16,998 nt of DNA, from assembly GCA_029240015.1 (NCBI GenBank), contig JARBTU010000005.1:1-16998 (forward strand). The letters are read 5' to 3'. This stretch comes from Oscillospiraceae bacterium (GTDB taxonomy: Bacteria > Bacillota > Clostridia > Oscillospirales > Ruminococcaceae). The translations under genes were made by a program, and so were the position numbers. Within the stretch, counting starts at the first letter, position 1. Every line of letters starts with the position of its first letter. This document shows positions 1-7,305 of the stretch, in pieces. The notes beneath the pieces were generated by a model. The model was not told the DNA's origin and did not search any database. It saw nothing but the letters and a program-made list of their open reading frames with translations.

Positions 1-1173
1 GTAATGCTTGAAAATATTAATAAAAATCATAATGGAAAGGCAACTGTAAAATCTTCGCTGAATAGGAGAGAGGCACTGGTTGATGCGAAGTATGTTGTAA
101 ATGCGATTCAGGTTGGGGGATATGAGCCTTGCACGGTGACTGATTTCGAAATCCCAAAGAAATTTGGTTTAAGACAAACAATAGCAGATACGTTGGGCAT
201 AGGGGGCATCTTCAGGGCACTAAGAACCATTCCTGTTCTTGAAGAGATTGCAAAAGATATGGAAGAGATATGTCCGGATGCTTTGTTCATTAACTATACG
301 AACCCGATGGCTATTTTAACAGGATATATGCAAAGGCACACAAAAATAAAGACGGTTGGGTTGTGTCACAGTGTTCAAAGCTGTGCATCTACTTTGCTCA
401 ATAACTTGCACATGAACGAATATGCAGACCATTGCAAATGGGAGATTGCAGGAATCAATCATCAAGCTTGGTTGTTAAAAATTACGGACTTAAATAACAA
501 CGATCTTTATCCTGAAATCAAGCGCCGTGCGAATGAACCTGTTGGCACATATGACACCAAAAACGACTTGGTAAGACTGGACTTGATGAAAAAGTTTGGC
601 TATTATATCACCGAATCCTCGGAACATAATGCTGAATATACGCCGTGGTACATAAAAGAAAAATATCCGGAACTTATTGAGAGATTCAACATTCCGCTTG
701 ATGAATATCCAAGAAGATGTATTGAACAAATCAAAAACTGGAATAACATGAAACAGGAGCTGGTAAACAATGCTGAACTAAAACACGATAGGACACATGA
801 GTTCGCTTCATATATTATCAGTGCAGTGGAAACAGATGTACCATACAGAATACATGGGAATGTGTTGAATAATGGTTTGATTACAAATTTGCCTCAAAAT
901 GCTTGCGTAGAGGTTCCTTGCCTAGTGGACAGAAACGGGATAACTCCTTGCATAGTTGGGGATTTGCCAGAACAATGTGCGGCAATTAACAGGACAAATA
1001 TTAATCCTCAGCTTTTAGCCATTGAGGCGGCAGTAACCCGTAAAAAAGAATATATCTACATGGCGGCGATGTTAGATCCTCACACATCATCGGAACTTTC
1101 CATGGATGACATTATTGCAATGTGTGACGAATTGATTGCCGCACATGGGGATTATCTCCCACAGTATGAATAA
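1..1173 (+). CDS. melA: GH4 alpha-galactosidase, MelA-like (5' end outside window)
   Basis: Predicted cytoplasmic NAD+ and Mn2+ dependent glycosidase that hydrolyses alpha-galactosides through transient oxidation of the sugar at C3, then elimination and re-addition of water. The reading frame is open from base 1 and about 60 N-terminal residues (the Rossmann glycine loop) are missing, since family members are about 430-450 residues. Counting from the Met at base 4, visible motifs are GGYEPCTVTDFE, QTIADTLGIGG, INYTNPM (about 97-102), LCHSV (C121 and H122, metal-ligand region), AGINH (H153), TESSEHNAEYTPW and a C-terminal AAMLDPHTSSEL. I recall the same motif string in E. coli MelA, so alpha-galactosidase is preferred over the alpha-glucosidase, 6-phospho-glucosidase or galacturonidase members of GH4. 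It is the first visible gene of an operon; the next start is 48 bases on. Substrate specificity is inferred. Confidence 0.88.
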   Translation, partial: VMLENINKNHNGKATVKSSLNRREALVDAKYVVNAIQVGGYEPCTVTDFEIPKKFGLRQTIADTLGIGGIFRALRTIPVLEEIAKDMEEICPDALFINYTNPMAILTGYMQRHTKIKTVGLCHSVQSCASTLLNNLHMNEYADHCKWEIAGINHQAWLLKITDLNNNDLYPEIKRRANEPVGTYDTKNDLVRLDLMKKFGYYITESSEHNAEYTPWYIKEKYPELIERFNIPLDEYPRRCIEQIKNWNNMKQELVNNAELKHDRTHEFASYIISAVETDVPYRIHGNVLNNGLITNLPQNACVEVPCLVDRNGITPCIVGDLPEQCAAINRTNINPQLLAIEAAVTRKKEYIYMAAMLDPHTSSELSMDDIIAMCDELIAAHGDYLPQYE

Positions 1174-1221
1174 ATAGCGATATTTCACCAGTGTGGATTG
1201 AGGGAAGGAGAACAGGGAAGA

Positions 1222-2061
1222 ATGAGTGGATTTACATTATGTGCCTTTGCGGATGAGGCGGGAGCGGCGCTGGACGAACAAATCAGCGCACTGAAGGATA
1301 ATGATATTAAATATCTGGAATTGCGCGGCATAGATGGAGATAACGTTTCGGATATCACTGTCAAACAAGCAAAAGAGATTAAAAAGCGATTGGACGAAAA
1401 ACAAATCTCCGTTTGGTCTATTGGTTCACCTATTGGAAAAATAGGCATTAAGGATGATTTTAAGCCGCATAAGGAGCAGTTTCTGCATACGCTTGAAGTT
1501 GCCCATATTATGGATGCTTCCTGCATCCGTTTGTTTAGTTTTTATATCCCTGCAAATGAGAATAATGCGGCATATTATCGTGATGAAGTGTTGGAGCGAC
1601 TATCCTTTTTCTGTACTGCCGCAAAAGGCAGTGGAGTGGTTCTGTGCCATGAGAATGAGAAAGATATATATGGGGATGTCGCACAAAGATGTTTGGATAT
1701 TCATCAGCAGCTTAACGAACTCAAAGCGGTGTTTGATCCCGCAAACTTCATACAATGCGGGCAAGACGTGTTGGAAGCATGGAAACTGCTGGAACCGTAC
1801 ATTCATTATGTCCACATTAAGGATGCGCTGGAGGACGGTCGTGTGGTGCCTGCAGGCCATGGCAATGGAAACATAGAACAAATTCTTCGCAACTATAGCC
1901 ATAAGGGCGGGAAGATGCTGACGTTAGAACCTCATTTAGCAGTGTTTGAGGGACTATCCCAGTTGGAGCAGGAGAATAAGAGTGTGACGGATACGTACAC
2001 TTATCCTAATCAGAGAGCGGCGTTTGACTGTGCGGTTGAGGCACTTAAACGACTAATATAA
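1222..2061 (+). CDS. TIM-barrel sugar (phosphate) isomerase/epimerase
   Basis: Cytoplasmic xylose-isomerase-like TIM-barrel protein (AP_endonuc_2 superfamily), 279 residues, a usual full length. The frame is open from a TTG at 1198, but ATG 1222 is preferred because AAGGAG at 1205-1210 and GGGAAG closer in precede it, and the family-like sequence begins at SGFTLCAFADEA. The likely divalent-metal ligands are all present: Glu in CHENE (E144 or E146), Asp in FDPANF (D172), His in VHIKD (H198) and Glu in LEPHL (E236). Superfamily members isomerise or epimerise free sugars, keto-sugars, inososes or 3-keto-glycosides; the exact reaction cannot be read here. It lies between a GH4 enzyme and two Gfo/Idh oxidoreductases, a context that favours a keto-sugar substrate (inference). 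There is no sign of decay, in contrast to the remnant that follows it. Confidence 0.85.
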   Translation: MSGFTLCAFADEAGAALDEQISALKDNDIKYLELRGIDGDNVSDITVKQAKEIKKRLDEKQISVWSIGSPIGKIGIKDDFKPHKEQFLHTLEVAHIMDASCIRLFSFYIPANENNAAYYRDEVLERLSFFCTAAKGSGVVLCHENEKDIYGDVAQRCLDIHQQLNELKAVFDPANFIQCGQDVLEAWKLLEPYIHYVHIKDALEDGRVVPAGHGNGNIEQILRNYSHKGGKMLTLEPHLAVFEGLSQLEQENKSVTDTYTYPNQRAAFDCAVEALKRLI

Positions 2062-2360
2062 AAGAGGAATTGCATTTAGACACCTACTGGGTACAGGCGG
2101 CAGGAGGAGACCCTGCAAAATGGATTAAAAAGTTATCGGGGCGTTTAGAATGTGTGCATTTAAAAGACATGGCATACATTGACAAACAGCGCCGATTTGC
2201 CCCCGTTTATGAGGGGAATATGAATTTCGACGCAATTATACAAGCCTGTGCAGAGGCAAAAACAGAGTATTTGCTGGTGGAACAGGATGATTGTTATGGA
2301 CAGGATCTTTTTGAATGCCTGAGAGTCAGTTATGAAAATTTGAAGTCAAAAGGATTGTAA
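2049..2360 (+). pseudogene. 5'-truncated remnant of a second TIM-barrel sugar isomerase
   Basis: The frame is open only from 2049 (an in-frame TAA lies at 2046-2048) to the stop at 2358-2360, giving about 100 residues. It begins in mid-domain with LHLDTYWVQAAGGDP, followed by VHLKDM and LLVEQDD, which match the C-terminal third of a standard sugar isomerase/epimerase. Three of the four usual metal ligands survive (Asp of LDTYW, His of VHLKD, Glu of LVEQ). The first Glu and the whole N-terminal barrel half are absent, so a working active site is not expected. The only candidate start, TTG 2070, has GAGG just two bases away, which is poor spacing. It overlaps the end of the intact isomerase by 13 bases, so no room is left for the lost part. 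The simplest cause is a deletion joining two tandem isomerase genes. A translated small accessory subunit is a less likely alternative. Confidence 0.7.
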
Positions 2361-2389
2361 GATATTTTAGACAGAAGGGTCACGTGAAA

Positions 2390-3553
2390 ATGAGTAAAAT
2401 AAGGCTTGGAATCATAGGCGTTGGAAACATGGGAACAGGGCATCTATCCAATATTATGTCGGGAAAATGTCCGGAAATTGTGGCAACAGCAGTGGCGGAT
2501 ATCAATCCCGAAAGGCTCCGACTTGTAGAAGAGAGCTATAATGAGAATATCACTCAGTTTGACAGTGCTGAGGAAATGCTAGACAGCGGTCTGATTGATG
2601 CAGTACTCGTCTGCACCCCGCACTACTCACATCCTCAATATGCAATGGAATGTTTTAAACGCAACCTTCATGTAATGGTTGAAAAACCGGCAGGAGTCTA
2701 TACTAAACAAGTGCGGGAAATGAACGAGATGGCTAAAAAATCCGATGTAGTGTTTGGGATGATGTTTAACCAGCGGACCGATCATATATACCGAAAGATG
2801 CGGGAAATCGTTTCGAGCGGGATTCTCGGACAAATCAGACGCACCAATTGGATCATCACCAACTGGTATCGTTCGCAGGCCTATTATAATTCCGGCGACT
2901 GGCGTGCGACATGGTCGGGTGAAGGCGGCGGAGTGCTGTTGAATCAATGTCCTCACAATCTGGATTTGTGGCAGTGGATTTGCGGGATGCCAACGAAAAT
3001 ACAGGCGCATTGCCATTTCGGAAAGTGGCATGATATTGAAGTGGAAGATGACGTGAGTGTTTATGCCGAGTATGCCAACGGTGCAACCGGCGTGTTTGTT
3101 ACTACAACGGCCGATACACCCGGAACAAACAGGCTCGAAATTACTTTGGAGAGAGGGAAACTGGTTAGTGAAAATGGGAAGCTCTTTTTATGGGAACTAA
3201 GCCAAAGTGAACCGGAATTCTCAAAAACGAACACCATACCTTTTGCCCAGCCCGAAGCGAAGTTTTCAGAGGTAGAGACGGATGGAATATCCGAACAGCA
3301 TGTGGGTGTTCTAAACGCTTTTGCAGGGGCGATATTGCGCAACACACCTTTGATTGCAGGGGGAGAGGAAGGAATCAATGGGTTGACCCTATCTAATGCG
3401 ATGCATTTGTCTTCATGGCTCAATAAGGAAATTGCACTTCCTTTGGACGAGGATTTATATTATAATGAGCTTACGAAACGGGTTCAAAATTCCCGCCGTA
3501 AAGAGAATATTGCATCGGTTTTGGCAGATACAACAGGAACTTTTAATGCTTAG
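2390..3553 (+). CDS. Gfo/Idh/MocA family NAD(P)-dependent sugar oxidoreductase (copy 1)
   Basis: Cytoplasmic dehydrogenase, 387 residues from ATG 2390; an in-frame GTG at 2384 is also possible, but AGAAGGG at 2373-2379 is better spaced from the ATG. The N-terminal Rossmann fold shows GVGNMG (10-15) and an acidic residue after the second strand (ADINPE). The family motif EKPAG is at 98-102 with the conserved Lys99. The C-terminal alpha/beta substrate domain has GEGGGVLLNQCPHNLDLWQW with the probable catalytic His189. The family oxidises or reduces a ring hydroxyl, often C3 of glucosides or inositol carbons, using NAD(P). The N-Q before PHNLD replaces the D-x-G of classic members, suggesting a particular subfamily. 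It is followed 13 bases later by a clear paralogue and belongs to the GH4 and isomerase operon. Substrate and direction are unknown. Confidence 0.88.
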   Translation: MSKIRLGIIGVGNMGTGHLSNIMSGKCPEIVATAVADINPERLRLVEESYNENITQFDSAEEMLDSGLIDAVLVCTPHYSHPQYAMECFKRNLHVMVEKPAGVYTKQVREMNEMAKKSDVVFGMMFNQRTDHIYRKMREIVSSGILGQIRRTNWIITNWYRSQAYYNSGDWRATWSGEGGGVLLNQCPHNLDLWQWICGMPTKIQAHCHFGKWHDIEVEDDVSVYAEYANGATGVFVTTTADTPGTNRLEITLERGKLVSENGKLFLWELSQSEPEFSKTNTIPFAQPEAKFSEVETDGISEQHVGVLNAFAGAILRNTPLIAGGEEGINGLTLSNAMHLSSWLNKEIALPLDEDLYYNELTKRVQNSRRKENIASVLADTTGTFNA

Positions 3554-3566
3554 GGGAAAAATAATA

Positions 3567-4742
3567 ATGAAAAAATTGAAGATAGGAATTGTAGGAATTG
3601 GGAACATGGGGAGTGCTCATGCAGTGAGCATCTTTTCAGGCAATATACCCGAGATGGAGTTGGCAGCTGTTTGTGACACGGATGACAAGAAGCGGCTGTG
3701 GGCAAAAGAGAAGCTCGGCGGGGCAGCCGTATTTGACGACTACGAAAAGCTTTTAAACAGTGGGTTGATAGACGCATTGATAATAGCAACGCCTCATTAT
3801 TTTCATCCCGAAATTGCCATAAAGGCGTTTGAAAGCGGGGTTCATGTATTGACCGAAAAGCCGGCGGGAGTATCTGTAAAACAGGTGGAACGGATGAACG
3901 AAGCAGCCAATCGCTCAGGAAAGATATTTGGGATTATGTTTAATCAAAGAACCAGCCCAATTTATCAAAGGGCAAGAGAAATTGTCCAAAGCGGTCGCTT
4001 GGGGAAGCCGAAGCGCCTTGTGTGGATTATCACCAATTGGTATCGAAAACAGTCTTATTATGACTCGGGTGGCTGGCGTGCAACATGGAAAGGAGAGGGC
4101 GGGGGAGTTCTGATGAATCAAGCACCCCATAATCTGGACTTGTGGCAATGGATTTTTGGCATGCCAAAAAGAGTACGTGGTTTCTGTTCCTATGGGAAAC
4201 ACCACAACATTGAGGTCGAAGATGACGCCACCATCTATGCGGAATATGAGAGCGGGGCAACCGCTGATTTCATCACAAGTACAGGGGAATTGCCCGGAAC
4301 CAATCGATTGGAGATAAGCGGTGATAGGGGGAAAATCGTGATTGAAGAAGGGAAACTTCGTTTGTGGGAATTGTCTGTTCCAGAACGGGATTTCTGTTTT
4401 GAATCTGATAAAGATTGCACCGATCCATCGGTTACCTATACGGAATACACGCCCAAAGAGCCTGAGAATGCCCATGACATCATATTAAAGAATTTCGCGG
4501 AGTCAATTTTATTAGATAAAAGCCTGTTGGCACCCGGAATCGAAGGTATCAATCAACTACAGATTTGTAATGCGGCTTATCTTTCTGACTGGACCAATGA
4601 CTGGGTAGAGTTGCCCGTAGATGAAGATGCATTCGAAGAGAGATTAATGCACCGTGTATCGAATTCAGAATTAAAAGGTGCGGTAAGCCAGGCTGAAGAT
4701 GTAAAGGGCCAGCATAGCAACCGTTGGAAGATTAACTGGTAA
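3567..4742 (+). CDS. Gfo/Idh/MocA family NAD(P)-dependent sugar oxidoreductase (copy 2)
   Basis: Tandem paralogue of the preceding gene, 391 residues. The frame is open back to 3396, but ATG 3567 is chosen because AGGGG at 3552-3556 precedes it and the Rossmann start MKKLKIGIVGIGNMG begins there; the upstream extension would lie inside copy 1. Motifs: GIGNMG (10-15), EKPAG (Lys98), GEGGGVLMNQAPHNLDLWQW (His188). By eye roughly half the residues match copy 1, with blocks such as FGxMFNQRT, WIITNWYR, GGWRATW and PGTNRLEI shared. The central part (about 280-320) and the C-terminus differ. Having two related dehydrogenases suggests an oxidation and a reduction step on different epimers, with the TIM-barrel isomerase acting between them (inference from the analogous YcjS/YcjR/YcjQ logic in E. 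coli). It is the last gene before a run of terminator hairpins. Confidence 0.88.
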   Translation: MKKLKIGIVGIGNMGSAHAVSIFSGNIPEMELAAVCDTDDKKRLWAKEKLGGAAVFDDYEKLLNSGLIDALIIATPHYFHPEIAIKAFESGVHVLTEKPAGVSVKQVERMNEAANRSGKIFGIMFNQRTSPIYQRAREIVQSGRLGKPKRLVWIITNWYRKQSYYDSGGWRATWKGEGGGVLMNQAPHNLDLWQWIFGMPKRVRGFCSYGKHHNIEVEDDATIYAEYESGATADFITSTGELPGTNRLEISGDRGKIVIEEGKLRLWELSVPERDFCFESDKDCTDPSVTYTEYTPKEPENAHDIILKNFAESILLDKSLLAPGIEGINQLQICNAAYLSDWTNDWVELPVDEDAFEERLMHRVSNSELKGAVSQAEDVKGQHSNRWKINW

Positions 4743-4760
4743 TGATAATAAAAGCGCAAA

Positions 4761-4800
4761 AAGCTGTCATGTCCTATCAGACACGACGGCTTCTTATTTG
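4761..4800 (+). terminator. Rho-independent terminator-like hairpin, first of three
   Basis: An inverted repeat with arms AGCTGTCATGTC (4762-4773) and GACACGACGGCT (4780-4791), one mismatch and one G-T pair, six-base loop, followed by a T-rich stretch (TTCTTATTTG). It lies 20 bases after the stop of the second oxidoreductase and fits the end of the GH4 operon. Confidence 0.6.
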
Positions 4801-4807
4801 TAGACTG

Positions 4808-4835
4808 GGGTAGGAGATTACAAAAACTCCTACCC
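4808..4835. repeat. Perfect 9-bp stem hairpin
   Basis: Arms GGGTAGGAG (4808-4816) and CTCCTACCC (4827-4835) with a ten-base A-rich loop. There is no good T-run directly after it, so it may act as a pause or RNA-stability hairpin rather than a terminator. It sits between two other hairpins in the convergent intergenic region. Confidence 0.55.
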
Positions 4836-4849
4836 TAAACTTTTCAAGA

Positions 4850-4890
4850 AAGCAAAAGAAGTTGACGAAAGTCGTCAACTTCTTTTGCTT
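4850..4890. terminator. Strong bidirectional terminator
   Basis: A perfect 18-bp stem: AAGCAAAAGAAGTTGACG (4850-4867) and its complement (4873-4890) around the loop AAAGT. The outer part is A-rich on one side and T-rich on the other, so it can end transcription of the GH4 operon coming from the left and of the surface-protein gene coming from the right, whose stop lies 40 bases away. Confidence 0.8.
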
Positions 4891-4929
4891 TATATCTTGG
4901 GGGCTGATTAACGGAAGTGTAACACCAAA

Positions 4930-7167
4930 TTATCTTCTTGAAGTTAAATAAACACGTCTCATACAAAGTGAAATGATAGTCATGATAGATGCAATCAACA
5001 TGATTCCCCACAAGAAGTTTAAGCTGCTTCCTGTTTGAGGTGAATCTTCGCTGCTGTTTGAATTGTTGGTATCATCTAAGTCACTGGAATCTATGCTATT
5101 ATGACTTGGACTGCTGGAATCGTCTGAACTAATAGAGTCGCTAGAGTTATCGGAACTGCTTGGAGTACTGGAGTCATCAGGAGTACTAGAATCTGGAGCG
5201 CTGGAATCAGGATTACTTGAATTCCCGGGATCAGTTGGATCGGTTGGGTCAGTGTAATCTGTCAAATATTTGCCCATTATCTGAGCCATCCATTTGTAAC
5301 CATTCGCATTCGGATGGATGCTGTCAGCCATATACGAGTTAAGTGTTGCGGAAGGCAACGCATCCATGTTTTTGTAGTTATAAAAATCAACAATGCCAAT
5401 GTCCCATTTTTCCTGTAATTTATAAAGAGCATTTATCATCTGTTCATAGGCAGCATTGTTATAGTAAGGATTGGTATAGAAGGTTACAGGGCATTCCCAC
5501 GTTTGATACGAGTAGGCGATGATGTATTCCATTGCGCCAATAATAGTGGTAGTGTTAAAGTCTTCGAGTTTTTTGCTGCTGCTAACCGTACCAAGAGGTT
5601 TATTTTGAGATGCATCATTTGTAGAGAGTTGACAAACGAAATGATCTACAGGTGCATTTATTCCAATCTGGTTGCGCATTCTTTGAACATAGGAATCAGC
5701 TCCGTTGTTTACCAAAGTGGTTCCCGAGACAGCCTTTTTCATGCATATCCAGTTGTTTGTCTCCGCCATATAGTCCACAAAGGAAACTCCATGGTTAGCC
5801 TCTCCGTACGTTACGGAAGACCCTAGGAAGTAATATACAGGGCGGTCAGCAGTATTTCGCTTTACATATAGTGTTGTATTAGTCTTTATGTTGTTGAAAC
5901 TAGCCGCAGTGCAAACAGTTGTTTCGCCACTTTGATCTTGTTTCCAGTTATACACCGTATAGCTTTGTTCAGCATTGTCGCCTAAAGCATTGACAAGGGC
6001 ACCCGATACATCATAAATATAAGTTGCTACCCAATTTTCCTGTTCATCGCAAAGCTGTACGTAAGAACTGCCCGATGCCATAACGTAACGAGGAAGCCCC
6101 GCGTTTTGGCTCGCTAATGAATAACCGCTTGCAAATGTGAGGGTTCCGCCCCTTTTATAAATGGCATTATCTGCCGTATTTCCTTTGTAAGCTCCCCCGG
6201 ATATCTGTGAAATGGTTTTGTCACTTCTGATACCGTAAGCCACACCGCTGCCGTTTATCTTACCGGTAAACGTACCGCCGGTGATGGAGTCAATAGTTCC
6301 TTCATTAGATACGCCGAGGGCATTATTGACGTTGCCGGAATTGGAAATAGTTCCTGCTATTGTACCACCGGATATCTTGGATACAGTTCCGGTGTCAGTG
6401 TTCCAGAAAGCAAACGCCCATTTGGCCCCGGTCGTGAGAGCGGCTATCTTACCGTTTTTAATTTCCTGCACGGTTCCTCTGTTACGTATACCATATGCCA
6501 TGCCTTCATTATTTACCTCAGCAGATATGGTGCCCCCTGAAACGAGGGTAATCACAGCTCCGCTTTCATTGGATACACCGAGCGCATTATTTATATTGGA
6601 GGCTTTGTTGATTTTTCCTGTAATACTTCCGCCGGAAATTTGGGTAATTGTGCCTGTGTTATAAATGGAGATTGCCCATTTGTCTCCGGTTGTAGAAGCG
6701 GTGATGTTGCCTCCTGTAACCGATAAATGCCCTTTGTTGTTTATTCCATATGCAACCCCGTCAGTGGCGGTAGATATGTCAATGGTTCCGCTAGCTACCG
6801 TAAGGGCCCCGTTGTTAAGAATGCCGCAGGTATCGCTGTTTGTGCCTGCCTTTTTGATTTTACCGGTACCAATGCTGTCTTTTATCGTAAGAATCCCGTT
6901 GTTTGTAATAACAGTGCTGGTATCACAAGTCAATGTAAAACCATTCAAATCGATAGTAACTTCTTGGTTGGCTTTAATTACGATTTCTTCAGTATAATTC
7001 TTTGTTAGTATAATTACACCACCATTTTCTGCATTCTGAATTTGATCTGTCAGTGAAGTATTAACGTCTGTCGGAGCAACTGCAAAGGTGCTGTTAACAA
7101 AGAATACCAATAAAAGTATAATTGATAAAGCAACAGAACAGTAGCGTTTTCTTTTGATTAATTTCAT
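4930..7167 (-). CDS. Secreted surface protein: beta-helix repeats, SGNH hydrolase, SPQTG anchor
   Basis: Predicted extracellular, wall-attached esterase, 745 residues. Residues 1-29 are a signal peptide (Lys/Arg-rich start, hydrophobic core, NSTFA-V cleavage). Residues about 35-345 are short Gly/Asn/Thr-rich beta-strand repeats of a right-handed beta-helix type, with SGG(S/T)I turns and a super-repeat of 85-86 residues (G(V/M)AYGI at 137, 222 and 308). About 444-635 form an SGNH hydrolase: GSSVT with nucleophile Ser451, Gly482, STND with Asn517, and DSIHPN with Asp615 and His618. A Ser/Asp/Pro linker (638-708) leads to SPQTG (709-713), a hydrophobic helix (716-736) and RR, like a sortase signal with Ser in place of Leu. 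The ribosome site AAGGTGG precedes the ATG. SGNH enzymes commonly remove acetyl groups from glycans; the substrate here is inferred only. It is divergent from the LysR gene. Confidence 0.85.
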   Translation of the reverse strand: MKLIKRKRYCSVALSIILLLVFFVNSTFAVAPTDVNTSLTDQIQNAENGGVIILTKNYTEEIVIKANQEVTIDLNGFTLTCDTSTVITNNGILTIKDSIGTGKIKKAGTNSDTCGILNNGALTVASGTIDISTATDGVAYGINNKGHLSVTGGNITASTTGDKWAISIYNTGTITQISGGSITGKINKASNINNALGVSNESGAVITLVSGGTISAEVNNEGMAYGIRNRGTVQEIKNGKIAALTTGAKWAFAFWNTDTGTVSKISGGTIAGTISNSGNVNNALGVSNEGTIDSITGGTFTGKINGSGVAYGIRSDKTISQISGGAYKGNTADNAIYKRGGTLTFASGYSLASQNAGLPRYVMASGSSYVQLCDEQENWVATYIYDVSGALVNALGDNAEQSYTVYNWKQDQSGETTVCTAASFNNIKTNTTLYVKRNTADRPVYYFLGSSVTYGEANHGVSFVDYMAETNNWICMKKAVSGTTLVNNGADSYVQRMRNQIGINAPVDHFVCQLSTNDASQNKPLGTVSSSKKLEDFNTTTIIGAMEYIIAYSYQTWECPVTFYTNPYYNNAAYEQMINALYKLQEKWDIGIVDFYNYKNMDALPSATLNSYMADSIHPNANGYKWMAQIMGKYLTDYTDPTDPTDPGNSSNPDSSAPDSSTPDDSSTPSSSDNSSDSISSDDSSSPSHNSIDSSDLDDTNNSNSSEDSPQTGSSLNFLWGIMLIASIMTIISLCMRRVYLTSRR

Positions 7168-7201
7168 ATTTTACCACCTTAATGTTAAAAAATTTGTGTA
7201 C

Positions 7202-7227
7202 ATATTATTAATATATTTTAATAATAT
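7202..7227. promoter_or_regulatory. 10-bp-arm dyad over the SGNH-gene start region
   Basis: Perfect inverted repeat ATATTATTAA (7202-7211) and TTAATAATAT (7218-7227) with a six-base spacer. It covers the -10 box and probable start of the minus-strand promoter, where a repressor would act. The sequence is very AT-rich, so chance is possible. Confidence 0.4.
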
Positions 7228-7249
7228 CACGCGCAGTTTATTTTGTAAA
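7221..7249 (-). promoter_or_regulatory. Promoter of the SGNH surface-protein gene
   Basis: On the minus strand, -35 TTTACA (7244-7249) and -10 TATTAT (7221-7226) are separated by exactly 17 bases. Each matches the consensus at five of six positions. The start would fall near 7214, leaving a leader of about 45 bases with AAGGTGG before the ATG. Confidence 0.65.
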
Positions 7250-7276
7250 ATACCATATTTAATATGCTGCTATGTA

Positions 7277-7305
7277 TTGAAATGTATGGCACTATGCTAT
7301 ATTAT
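7277..7305 (+). promoter_or_regulatory. Promoter of the LysR gene
   Basis: -35 TTGAAA (7277-7282) and -10 TATTAT (7300-7305) with 17-base spacing, about 45 bases ahead of the LysR start codon. The -10 lies inside a long palindrome, consistent with autoregulation. A second TATAAT at 7308-7313 has no well-placed -35. Confidence 0.55.

Noticed and set aside
1198..1221. TTG start of the isomerase giving eight extra residues
   Set aside because: The extra codons are read from the ribosome-binding sequence itself; ATG 1222 fits better.
3396..3566. Upstream extension of the second Gfo/Idh gene
   Set aside because: The extra 57 codons lie within the first Gfo/Idh gene in another frame, and the conserved Rossmann start is at ATG 3567 with its own ribosome site.
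5041..5260. Ser/Asp-rich repeat DNA in the linker of the surface protein as a possible mobile or CRISPR-like repeat
   Set aside because: It is in frame and encodes a low-complexity wall linker, with no regular repeat-spacer pattern.
6281..6997. Plus-strand open frames opposite the SGNH protein's beta-helix repeats
   Set aside because: They are antisense shadows of Gly/Thr-rich repeats, rich in Pro, Leu and Val, and lack ribosome sites.
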